Shown one piece after another: positions 33,113 through 40,283 of a stretch of DNA of 64,000 nucleotides (its first letter is position 1; each line of letters begins with the position of its first letter). The DNA comes from Chitinophagales bacterium. GTDB taxonomy: Bacteria > Bacteroidota > Bacteroidia > Chitinophagales > Chitinophagaceae. Position numbers and translations under genes: made by a program. Below the pieces are notes generated by a model, which saw only the letters and a list, made by a program, of their open reading frames with translations, searched no databases and was not told the DNA's origin. The stretch spans positions 2,232,001-2,296,000 of the forward strand of contig JACJXQ010000008.1 in NCBI GenBank assembly GCA_020636495.1. Reading direction: 5' to 3'.

Positions 33113-34051
33113 ATGTCAATAAATATTCCAGGCAGCAATACCTTCAGGATCACAGGGATTGCTGCTTTGTTTTGTGGCCTTATAACCTTTCTTTCCTGCG
33201 AAAAAGAGGTTAAGATCGACCTGAATACCGGTGAGCCGAGGCTGGTTGTAGAAGGTGGCATTGAGAATGACCTACCTCCTATCGTACTACTCACAAAATC
33301 TATAGGTTATTTTGATAAGATAACGCTTGAGACTTTACAAAACACTTCTGTTCATGGTGCTGAAGTATATGTAAGCAACGGAACTAAAACAGTACAACTT
33401 CATGAATATTCGGTTGATACAGGCAATAATGGTGTTAAGTTCTATTACTACAGTCTTATTGATTTTAATAATCCGGTCATTCCACCCCTGGATTCATTTA
33501 TGGTAGGTGAAATTGAAAAATACTATATATTAACCATTAAATACGAAGGCCAGACGTACACATCTACCACTAAAATACCTAACCCCACACCAATAGACTC
33601 AATACTGACGAAAGTACCGGACAGGCCCGCTGCAGATACTCATTCAAGAACACTACAGGTATACTTCAAAGACCCTGACACCGCAGGCAATTATGTAAGA
33701 TATTATACCTCAAGAAATGATGAACCCATGTACCCAGGCCTCAACTCAGTTTACTCTGATGAAATAATAGATGGTAAACTGTTCAATACAGAGTTTGTAT
33801 TGGGAGAACCAAGGTCCACGACCAAACCATTTGATTCATTGGGGCTATGTTATCCCGGTGATAGCATCACTTTTAAATGGGCGGCCATTGACAAAAATGT
33901 ATATGACTTCTGGAATACCTATGAGTTTGCACTGGGCACTTTAGGCAGTCCGTTTGCAACACCCATACAGGTCAAATCTAACATAAGTAACAATGCCTTA
34001 GGTGTATGGGCAGGATATGGGGCATTGTACTACACCCTGAAAGTAAAATAG
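33113..34051 (+). CDS. DUF4249 family lipoprotein
   Basis: A 312-residue outer-membrane lipoprotein. The lipobox FLSC (C29) follows a long signal segment. The next part, EKEVKIDLNTGEPRLVVEGGIENDLPPIVLLTKSIGYFD, is the signature start of DUF4249. The family is usually encoded directly after a TonB-dependent receptor, where it is thought to serve uptake. No such receptor is adjacent here, so this copy is an orphan. The end (FATPIQVKSNISNNALGVWAGYGALYYTLKV) is typical and complete. Confidence 0.85.
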   Translation: MSINIPGSNTFRITGIAALFCGLITFLSCEKEVKIDLNTGEPRLVVEGGIENDLPPIVLLTKSIGYFDKITLETLQNTSVHGAEVYVSNGTKTVQLHEYSVDTGNNGVKFYYYSLIDFNNPVIPPLDSFMVGEIEKYYILTIKYEGQTYTSTTKIPNPTPIDSILTKVPDRPAADTHSRTLQVYFKDPDTAGNYVRYYTSRNDEPMYPGLNSVYSDEIIDGKLFNTEFVLGEPRSTTKPFDSLGLCYPGDSITFKWAAIDKNVYDFWNTYEFALGTLGSPFATPIQVKSNISNNALGVWAGYGALYYTLKVK

Positions 34052-34246
34052 AATAGCATTTATTCATGAATTTTCCAGTACTAAAACAATAAGCCCTAAA
34101 ACATTACACATTCCTGCAAATAATATGCCTGTATGTTCAACTTATGTTACATTCAGTTTGAGTCTTAATTATTTATTTCGCTTATAGGGAAATTAGAAGA
34201 CCCTGAGATTTTTTTTGCAAATTTGCCCAGTTAATAGAATAAGAAT

Positions 34247-35209
34247 ATGTCAGAAACAGAAAAAGTACATTGCCTGATCATTGGATCAGGTCCTGCAGGA
34301 TATACTGCAGCTATTTATGCCGCCCGTGCCGGTATGAACCCGGTTTTGTACCAGGGACTACAACCAGGCGGTCAACTGACCATCACAACAGATGTAGAGA
34401 ACTACCCGGGCTATCCTGAAGGTATCATGGGCCCGCAGATGATGATAGACTTTGAGAACCAGGCCAAGCGCATGGGAGCAGATATACGTTGGGGCTATGC
34501 TACCAAAGTAGATATGTCTCAACGCCCTTTCAAAGTTGAAATAGATGAAGAAAAATGGCTTGAGGCAGATGCACTTATCATTGCGACTGGAGCGTCGGCC
34601 AAGTGGTTGAATATAGAATCAGAACAACGACTGAACGGGCATGGTGTTTCGGCATGCGCTGTTTGCGATGGTTTCTTCTTCAAAGGACAGGAAGTAGCGA
34701 TAGTAGGAGCCGGAGATACTGCTGCTGAAGAAGCATTGTACTTGTCTAAACTTTGCAGCACCGTACACATGATAGTTCGCCGTGACGAGATGCGTGCCAG
34801 CAAAGTAATGCAGGACAGGGTGATGAATACAGCCAACATTAAAGTATACTGGAACTCAGAAACGAAGGAAGTATTGGGTGATAATAAGGTGAATGGTGTA
34901 ACCATCATCAACAATCAAACTAACGAAGAGACAACTATACCGATAGGAGCATTCTTTGTGGCAATCGGTCATAAGCCAAATTCTGATCTTTTCAAAGGAG
35001 TGATAGATATGGACGAAGCAGGCTACATCAAGACCATACCCGGCACATCTAAAACCAATGTTGAGGGAGTATTTGCTTGTGGCGATGTACAGGATAAAAT
35101 ATACCGCCAGGCTGTAACTGCAGCAGGTAGTGGATGTATGGCTGCGCTGGATGCGGAAAGGTATCTTGGCGCACTGGAACATGCTGCAGCTGAGCAGGCA
35201 AAAGCTTAA
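34247..35209 (+). CDS. trxB: thioredoxin-disulfide reductase
   Basis: An FAD flavoprotein that reduces thioredoxin with NADPH. 320 residues: FAD-binding GSGPAGYTAAIYAARAG (13-29), redox pair C137-A-V-C140 in the NADPH domain, GAGDTAAEEALYL for NADPH, and GVFACGDVQDKIYRQAVTAAGSGCMAALDAERYL for FAD at the end. It has the normal length and all active residues of the low-molecular-weight bacterial type. Confidence 0.96.
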   Translation: MSETEKVHCLIIGSGPAGYTAAIYAARAGMNPVLYQGLQPGGQLTITTDVENYPGYPEGIMGPQMMIDFENQAKRMGADIRWGYATKVDMSQRPFKVEIDEEKWLEADALIIATGASAKWLNIESEQRLNGHGVSACAVCDGFFFKGQEVAIVGAGDTAAEEALYLSKLCSTVHMIVRRDEMRASKVMQDRVMNTANIKVYWNSETKEVLGDNKVNGVTIINNQTNEETTIPIGAFFVAIGHKPNSDLFKGVIDMDEAGYIKTIPGTSKTNVEGVFACGDVQDKIYRQAVTAAGSGCMAALDAERYLGALEHAAAEQAKA

Positions 35210-35224
35210 TATTCATAAATACAA

Positions 35225-35251
35225 TAGCCCCGGACAACGGGGTTATTTTTT
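35225..35251 (+). terminator. rho-independent terminator of trxB
   Basis: TAGCCCCG-gacaa-CGGGGTTA with seven T residues, ending right before the darcynin start. Confidence 0.85.
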
Positions 35252-35254
35252 TAC

Positions 35255-35584
35255 ATGAAACATACAATACTCATACTACTTAATGCCACAAAACATTGGC
35301 TTGAGCTTTCAAGAGAAAGACGAAAGCAGTTTTTTGAACTGGAGTTCATCCCCATAGCAGCCAAGTTTTCCGACACGATCAACATCAGGATGTTTGATTC
35401 GGAAGCATTTCATGCAAAACACTCAGACTTTCTATTGCTGGAAGTGAGGGACCTGAAAGATTATTACTATTTTATTGAACACCTGCGGGATAGTAAAATA
35501 TATACCATACCCTATTTTGAAATAAACGACATAGTAGTTGGGCTAGAAAATGGATTTCAGGCATTTGAACATGATATGAAATGA
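35255..35584 (+). CDS. darcynin family protein
   Basis: A 109-residue protein matching the darcynin family (PF17074) in my recognition: ILILLNATKHWLELSRERRKQFFELEFIPIAAKF, then MFDSEAFHAKHSDFLLLEVRDLKDYYYFIEHLRD and a closing PYFEINDIVVGLENGFQAF. The family has a ferredoxin-like dimeric barrel look and no established function. Its stop overlaps the start of a Crp/Fnr regulator by 4 bp (ATGA), so the two are translationally coupled. That places this copy in a sensing or response role by context only. Confidence 0.75.
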   Translation: MKHTILILLNATKHWLELSRERRKQFFELEFIPIAAKFSDTINIRMFDSEAFHAKHSDFLLLEVRDLKDYYYFIEHLRDSKIYTIPYFEINDIVVGLENGFQAFEHDMK

Positions 35585-36150
35585 CTGACCTGCAACAATA
35601 CATACAAACCTTTTTCGATGTACAAAATGAGGCACTCGAAACAATTGCCTCACGTTTCAGGTACAATCCTGTTAAGAAGGGAGATTATTTATTGAAACAG
35701 GGCAGGCAATGCAACCAACTGTCATTTATCCAGTCGGGACTTGTACGTATATACACTAACATCGGCGACAAAGAAATAACCCAATGGATATCAACAACCG
35801 GCTATTTTGTAACAGACCTTGCGAGCTTTGTATTTAATACCTCAGCCCGATGGAATATACTAGCACTAACCGATTGCGATCTATATACAATAGATAAGGA
35901 GGCTTATGACAGCCTTGGCAATATACTCCCGGAATGGCACAAACTCGAGAAACTCTTTATAGCCAAATGCTTTATCATATTAGAAGAGCGTGTGAACAGC
36001 CACTTGTTCATGACAGCTGAAGAACGGTATCAGAAGCTGTTTGAGCTGCAGCCTGACTTGTTTAACAATGTACCGCTGCAATACCTGGCATCAATGCTGG
36101 GCATGACACCGGAAACCATGAGCAGATTACGTAAAAAACAATTGGGATGA
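35581..36150 (+). CDS. Crp/Fnr family transcriptional regulator
   Basis: A 189-residue regulator: cyclic-nucleotide-binding jelly roll at about 20-115 (KKGDYLLKQGRQCNQLSFIQSGLVRIY ... TTGYFVTD) and a short HTH end (VPLQYLASMLGMTPETMSRLRKKQL). The jelly roll lacks the RxA/S phosphate-binding motif of true CAP, as usual for the many Bacteroidetes members, so the ligand is unknown. It overlaps the darcynin gene by 4 bp and is convergent with the Coq4-family gene 11 bp away. Confidence 0.88.
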   Translation: MTDLQQYIQTFFDVQNEALETIASRFRYNPVKKGDYLLKQGRQCNQLSFIQSGLVRIYTNIGDKEITQWISTTGYFVTDLASFVFNTSARWNILALTDCDLYTIDKEAYDSLGNILPEWHKLEKLFIAKCFIILEERVNSHLFMTAEERYQKLFELQPDLFNNVPLQYLASMLGMTPETMSRLRKKQLG

Positions 36151-36161
36151 TCTGCACAACC

Positions 36162-36707
36162 CTATTTTTTATCAAAACTGTCTAGTTTAGCCATCAATTC
36201 TATATTATCTACAGGTTGAAAGAATATTGCTTTCTTCACATCGGTAAACTCAAATCCAAGCAACTCTTTAAAGTCCCAGTTTGCAATACATCTTGTTTTT
36301 TGCCCTCTTTTATATTGCAACCTGAAGTTTTTCCATTGATCCGGTAACATCAGGCCTGCAAAAATCGCTGTTCCTAATGTAAATGGTGATATTTTGCCAT
36401 TACCTATAAGAAAGAATTGCATGGCAGCTTCATCATAAATGTGTGTGGAAAAATCCATCAGGATATGAAACGCATCATGTCTTTCTACTTTAGGAACTGG
36501 TTGCAGTTCTTCAGCACGTAAAAATCTTCCAAGCTCATTACCCAGGGTGTCATCAGGGTATTGTTCCAGGTTTTCCATACGTAGCCCCCACGGCTGGCGT
36601 CTGCCATATAATTTTGCGTGCACGGGTATTACCTGACCCAGCAGGAATAATAGTATTCGTTCACGGATACTGTGTTCTTTCTTGTATTTGATAATGATCG
36701 GCTTCAT
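36162..36707 (-). CDS. Coq4 family protein
   Basis: A 181-residue protein with the motif H77-D78-x2-H81-x11-E93 (ERHDAFHILMDFSTHIYDE). That is the HDxxHx11E metal site that defines Coq4, the ubiquinone-biosynthesis factor of eukaryotes. TLGNELGRFLRAEELQPVP before it and LGTAIFAGLMLPDQWKNFRLQYKRG after it fit the helical Coq4 fold. Bacteroidetes use menaquinone, so the role cannot be the classical one; Coq4-like proteins occur scattered in bacteria with unknown jobs. It lies 101 bp downstream of the GbsR-type regulator on the same strand. An AATTTTC-like element (36735-36755) sits in between. Confidence 0.7.
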   Translation of the reverse strand: MKPIIIKYKKEHSIRERILLFLLGQVIPVHAKLYGRRQPWGLRMENLEQYPDDTLGNELGRFLRAEELQPVPKVERHDAFHILMDFSTHIYDEAAMQFFLIGNGKISPFTLGTAIFAGLMLPDQWKNFRLQYKRGQKTRCIANWDFKELLGFEFTDVKKAIFFQPVDNIELMAKLDSFDKK

Positions 36708-36808
36708 CTTTGTTTATTTTTAATTATAATTATTAAATTTTCAGAATTTTTAGAAACATTTATATAAAATAAAACCGTGAAACAACACGGCTATAATAAA
36801 GACAATGA

Positions 36809-37315
36809 TTATTTAAATAATTTCAGCAAAGTACCGGTAAACCAACCCTCATTGGCTGCAATAAGACCATTTAAAGCTGTATCACCCTTTTGCGCAAAAC
36901 TCTCTATAGACTGCATAGTTTCCAGGAATGCCTTACCTTCCTTACTATTTTTCCCACCGTCTATATCCTGCAATTGCGAGACAGTTTCCAGTAATGGGTC
37001 GAACTCTTTTTTCTTACGCTCTTTAATGATACGCATCGCAACCTTCCAGATATCTTTCTCTGCAATAAAAAACTCTTTTCGCTCACCCTGTTTTAGTACT
37101 TTATATACTAATTGCCAATCTATCAACTCACGAATATTGGTATTGGTGTTGCCCCGGCTGATCTGCAACTGTTCCATAACATCATCTGCACACAACGGTT
37201 CAGCAGAAACAAGCAACAATGCGTGTATTTGTGCCATTGTCCTGTTAATACCCCATTGTGTACCTAATACACCCCAACTTTGAATAAACTCTTGTTTGGC
37301 TTGTTCAACTTTCAT
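36809..37315 (-). CDS. GbsR/MarR family transcriptional regulator
   Basis: A 168-residue winged-helix regulator: AKQEFIQSWGVLGTQWGINRTMAQIHALLLVSAEPLCADDVMEQLQISRGNTNTNIRELIDWQLVYKVLKQGERKEFFIAEKDIWKV matches the GbsR branch (GTQWGINRTMAQIHALL; SRGN..TNIREL). In Bacillus, GbsR senses choline. ATG at 37315 is chosen because TATATTTG lies directly upstream; the longer frame would start inside the promoter. It is divergent from DUF4260, with a palindrome between them, and precedes the Coq4-family gene. Confidence 0.88.
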   Translation of the reverse strand: MKVEQAKQEFIQSWGVLGTQWGINRTMAQIHALLLVSAEPLCADDVMEQLQISRGNTNTNIRELIDWQLVYKVLKQGERKEFFIAEKDIWKVAMRIIKERKKKEFDPLLETVSQLQDIDGGKNSKEGKAFLETMQSIESFAQKGDTALNGLIAANEGWFTGTLLKLFK

Positions 37316-37319
37316 GATA

Positions 37320-37363
37320 CAAATATAGATAAGAAATTGAACTTTCAAAATTTTCCGAAAATT
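37320..37363 (-). promoter_or_regulatory. GbsR-type gene promoter with palindromic operator
   Basis: On the minus strand TTTG (37349-37346), 18 bp, TATATTTG (37327-37320). The perfect palindrome AATTTTC-C-GAAAATT (37349-37363) overlaps the -33 box. A related AAATTTTCAGAATTTTTAG occurs at about 36735-36753, before the Coq4-family gene. Confidence 0.65.
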
Positions 37364-37418
37364 ATATACCGTATCTTACTTCTTGACCTATGTCAATTTT
37401 AGGCCCTTAATCTATTGG

Positions 37419-37426
37419 CATCTTTG
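37419..37426 (+). promoter_or_regulatory. -7 element for the DUF4260 gene
   Basis: CATCTTTG in GCATCTTTGTATCAACAAAAA, 20 bp before the ATG; nearly the same string precedes the 48-residue peptide gene (23600). Confidence 0.45.
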
Positions 37427-37446
37427 TATCAACAAAAACAAGAACA

Positions 37447-37800
37447 ATGAAAAAAATCATAGAGATAGAAGAACTGGCATTAACTATTGCGGCCATTTAC
37501 CTTATCTACACATTGCACATCGGGTTAAGTTGGTGGGTATATGTTTTGCTGTTCTTCAGCCCTGATATTGGTATGATTGGTTACCTGCTGAACAACAAGT
37601 CCGGTGCTGTCATATACAACCTGTTTCATCACAGGGCAGCAGCTATCATTGTTGCAGGTATCGGGTACTACTTGTTGAATGATTATTTAATACTGGCAGG
37701 ATTGATAATGCTAGCACACGCCAGCTTTGACAGGATCTTCGGTTTCGGTTTAAAATATTATACTGGTTTCAAGCATACACACCTGGGTGTAATGAAATAA
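37447..37800 (+). CDS. DUF4260 family membrane protein
   Basis: A 117-residue protein with about four membrane helices (ELALTIAAIYLIYTL; WWVYVLLFFSPDIGMIGYLL; AAAIIVAGIGYYLL; LILAGLIMLAHASFDR). The phrases LFFSPDIGMIGYL, YNLFHH and HASFDRIFGFGLKY are the signature of DUF4260. Function is unknown. It is divergent from the GbsR-type regulator, so it is a likely target of that regulator. Confidence 0.85.
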   Translation: MKKIIEIEELALTIAAIYLIYTLHIGLSWWVYVLLFFSPDIGMIGYLLNNKSGAVIYNLFHHRAAAIIVAGIGYYLLNDYLILAGLIMLAHASFDRIFGFGLKYYTGFKHTHLGVMK

Positions 37801-37853
37801 GGTCTGAAATGTATTTTTTCATAATTTCATATCTAACCAAAAAACAAAATCAT

Positions 37854-38390
37854 ATGAGAAAGTTCAGGATCATCTCCCTTGCATCACTATTATTGATAAC
37901 TGCAGCTTGCAATAAACAAACAAATACTCACAACCCTACTCTCAACACTGCCAACACCGCAAGAACGGTAGGCCCGATCTCCTTTACTGGCCTTGTATCA
38001 TGGCTGAAGTTCGGGACAAGGGAAAATATTACCGGAACGTGGGAATGTACGAACTCTTACGATTTTTGTGAATACCAATACGTCGCACCGCCAGTCGAAT
38101 ATAATGTAACAGCAGGTGAGGCTATAGGTGAAATTGGTTATGAATCCGGTATATTACATATAGCTCTGGACAAAAACTCTATGACTGAAAGTGACAAAAG
38201 CATCATATATACACGTGACGGAGAATTTCATTGGAGCTGTCAAGGCTATTTCACCACCTCAGGATTTGATATAAAAAATATAGACGATGAAGATCAGAGC
38301 TCAATTGGTGACATACATGTAGACGCCGGAACTTATTCTGTATATGAGGATGAAACCAGTATATTAATAGTATTTGAGGAAATTGAGTAA
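37854..38390 (+). CDS. predicted lipoprotein, family not recognised
   Basis: From the ATG at 37854 the product has 178 residues, with a lipobox LITAAC (C19). The mature part (PISFTGLVSWLKFGTRENITGTWECTNSYDFCEYQY... AGEAIGEIGYESGILHIALDKNSM... DIHVDAGTYSVYEDETSILIVFEEIE) is acidic and probably beta-rich. I know no family for it. It follows DUF4260 by 53 bp and ends at an unusually long hairpin. Confidence 0.7.
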   Translation: MRKFRIISLASLLLITAACNKQTNTHNPTLNTANTARTVGPISFTGLVSWLKFGTRENITGTWECTNSYDFCEYQYVAPPVEYNVTAGEAIGEIGYESGILHIALDKNSMTESDKSIIYTRDGEFHWSCQGYFTTSGFDIKNIDDEDQSSIGDIHVDAGTYSVYEDETSILIVFEEIE

Positions 38391-38402
38391 AATATCCGGA
38401 GG

Positions 38403-38448
38403 ATATATGAACAAGCCACTTATGTAAATAAGTGGCTTGTTCATATAT
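38403..38448. terminator. 21-bp perfect hairpin between convergent genes
   Basis: 38403-38423 and 38428-38448 are exact complements (core GAACAAGCCACTTAT) with a GTAA loop. A/T-rich outer ends let it act in both directions, although no long T-run follows. Confidence 0.75.
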
Positions 38449-38495
38449 AATATTCTAATTTATTGCAGCACCCTGCAAAAAGCACCTTATTAATA

Positions 38496-39011
38496 CTATT
38501 TCTGTGCTTCCATTCTAGCCCTGTCATCGGCAGATGGACCATATACACCGGGGATAGCTATATCCAGCAAACGCAGGTATACACCTAGTTGCGCACGGTG
38601 ATGTATTTGATGGTTCAGCCCCATAGAGCGAATAGCATTGTACTTGCTGCTGTTTAAAATAACATGGTCACCCGCGCGAAAGGTCCAGTCTTTTGCCAGG
38701 TCTTCATCATTAGCTTTTTCCAGTGCAGCTACGGCAGCATTCAGTTTGGTTTCAAAATAGTCCAGCAACTCTTCACGGCTATTGCAAACTTTCCTTTCAA
38801 AAGGTGTAGCAACCATATCAAACTCATCGTAAACCAGTACCTTTTCTATCCAGTGGGGTATCTCTGCCACATGCGATGCGAGCTTACTCAGTTCAGTTGA
38901 CTTTTCATGTGGCTTCCAGTCGTTCTTACCTTCCGGCACACACTCCAGGAGTTTTTTAGTGCTTACAGATTCTCTTTTCAGTTCTGCCATCAGCAGTTCA
39001 CTTATATTCAT
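38496..39011 (-). CDS. DinB family protein
   Basis: A 171-residue four-helix-bundle protein of the DinB/YfiT metal-binding superfamily. Likely metal histidines are visible in LASHVAEIPHWIEKVL near residue 50 and in MGLNHQIHHRAQLGVYLRL near 145. Members include thiol-S-transferases for bacillithiol and many with no known reaction. The ATG at 39011 gives the family's usual start (ISELLMAELKRE); the longer frame adds unlikely residues. Confidence 0.88.
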   Translation of the reverse strand: MNISELLMAELKRESVSTKKLLECVPEGKNDWKPHEKSTELSKLASHVAEIPHWIEKVLVYDEFDMVATPFERKVCNSREELLDYFETKLNAAVAALEKANDEDLAKDWTFRAGDHVILNSSKYNAIRSMGLNHQIHHRAQLGVYLRLLDIAIPGVYGPSADDRARMEAQK

Positions 39012-39108
39012 GATATTGTTTTTAAGAAGGGCAAGATACAGAATAGGTACATACCCATTCATATAAGCATGCTATACCTGCATCAATAAAAATAGTTCTG
39101 CACTGAAA

Positions 39109-40182
39109 CTAAAACAACGGCAACTGGTTATTCCTTATTCTTCTGAATGCATTGGTGTTAGGCACCCATGCTTGCTGATTCAGCCCGAACTTATTGCAGT
39201 ATAGGGTAAACTGTGTTTTTATCAGCTCAGCAAACTTACCATCGCCTACAATACGGTTGCCCCAGCGGCTGTCGTTCACATGCCCTTCGTGACATTCGCT
39301 GATGAGGTGCCATACTTTCTCTGCCCTGTCAGGAAAGGCTTTGTACAACCAGTCTTTAAATATTCCGCCAATAGCCCCGTTGAGCCTTACTACCGTATAC
39401 CCCGCCCTTTTGGCTCCTGCTTCTGATGCCGCCTTCAACACATCATGCATATGGTTATCATTCAGCCCGGGAATGATGGGTGCGTTCATGATGCCCGTAG
39501 GTATACCTGCTTTAGATAAAGTCTCCACCACATTCAGCCTTGAGCGGTAAGAAGCAGTGCGTGGCTCCATGGCACGGCGCAGGTTCTCGTCCAGCGAGGT
39601 GATGGATGAGAACACACTTACCAGGTCGTATTTATTCAGCTCCTGCAATATATCCAGGTCTCTTAATACCAATGCGTTCTTAGTAAGGATGCCCACGGGG
39701 TTGCGGTACTCCAGGCATATCTCCAGCAGCTTGCGGGTGATGCGCATTTTCCGTTCTATAGGCTGGTAGCAATCGGTATTACCTGATAGTGATATAGGGG
39801 CCGGTACCCAGTTCTTATTCTCGAAAAACTTCTTTAGCAAGGCGGGTGCATTCTTCTTGACTACAATGCGGCTTTCAAAATCTACACCTGCGCTGTAGCC
39901 CCAATACTCGTGCGAGTTGCGCGCATAACAATAGATACACCCGTGCTCGCAGCCCTGGTAGGGATTGGCCGAGTACATCATACCTACATCGGGACTGGTT
40001 ACTTTGTTTACCAGTGTACGGCTGTCATCATAAATGTATTCCGTCTCCCTTTTTTCGGCTTCCCAGTCGTCTATGGCTTCCGGGTGCTCCTGCACGTATT
40101 CATTTACCAGGAACTTGTTTTTGGGGTTATACTGGGCGCCCCTGCCTTTGTCAAATCGGTGGTTGGCTTGCTGGTTGATCAT
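39109..40182 (-). CDS. PA0069 family radical SAM protein
   Basis: A 357-residue radical SAM enzyme. The cluster motif is C78-x3-C82-x2-C85 (YQGCEHGCIYCYA), preceded by MYSANPYQG, and continues with SGNTDCYQPIERKMRITRKLLEI, VGILTKNALVLRDLD, MEPRTASYRSRL and APIIPGLNDNHM. These are the hallmarks of the PA0069/SplB-like family, related to spore photoproduct lyase. Function is not established. It is divergent from a Y-family DNA polymerase with a shared palindromic promoter region, which suggests DNA damage response. It looks GC-richer than its neighbours. Confidence 0.88.
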   Translation of the reverse strand: MINQQANHRFDKGRGAQYNPKNKFLVNEYVQEHPEAIDDWEAEKRETEYIYDDSRTLVNKVTSPDVGMMYSANPYQGCEHGCIYCYARNSHEYWGYSAGVDFESRIVVKKNAPALLKKFFENKNWVPAPISLSGNTDCYQPIERKMRITRKLLEICLEYRNPVGILTKNALVLRDLDILQELNKYDLVSVFSSITSLDENLRRAMEPRTASYRSRLNVVETLSKAGIPTGIMNAPIIPGLNDNHMHDVLKAASEAGAKRAGYTVVRLNGAIGGIFKDWLYKAFPDRAEKVWHLISECHEGHVNDSRWGNRIVGDGKFAELIKTQFTLYCNKFGLNQQAWVPNTNAFRRIRNNQLPLF

Positions 40183-40201
40183 GTCTCTTTCTCCGTTTAT
40201 T

Positions 40202-40247
40202 CAAATGTACATACATTTTTTGAACAATTTTGCACATTTGTACAAAT
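40202..40247. promoter_or_regulatory. shared divergent promoter with palindromes
   Basis: TACATTTG (minus strand, 40209-40202) is a -7 box for the radical SAM gene. The perfect 12-bp palindrome ATTTGTACAAAT (40236-40247) and ATGTACAT (40205-40212) share a TGTAC core about 30 bp apart. They look like two operators of one repressor placed between both start codons. Confidence 0.55.
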
Positions 40248-40283
40248 TTATTTAATTTGCGGGTACAAACAAACCCCGGGAAT

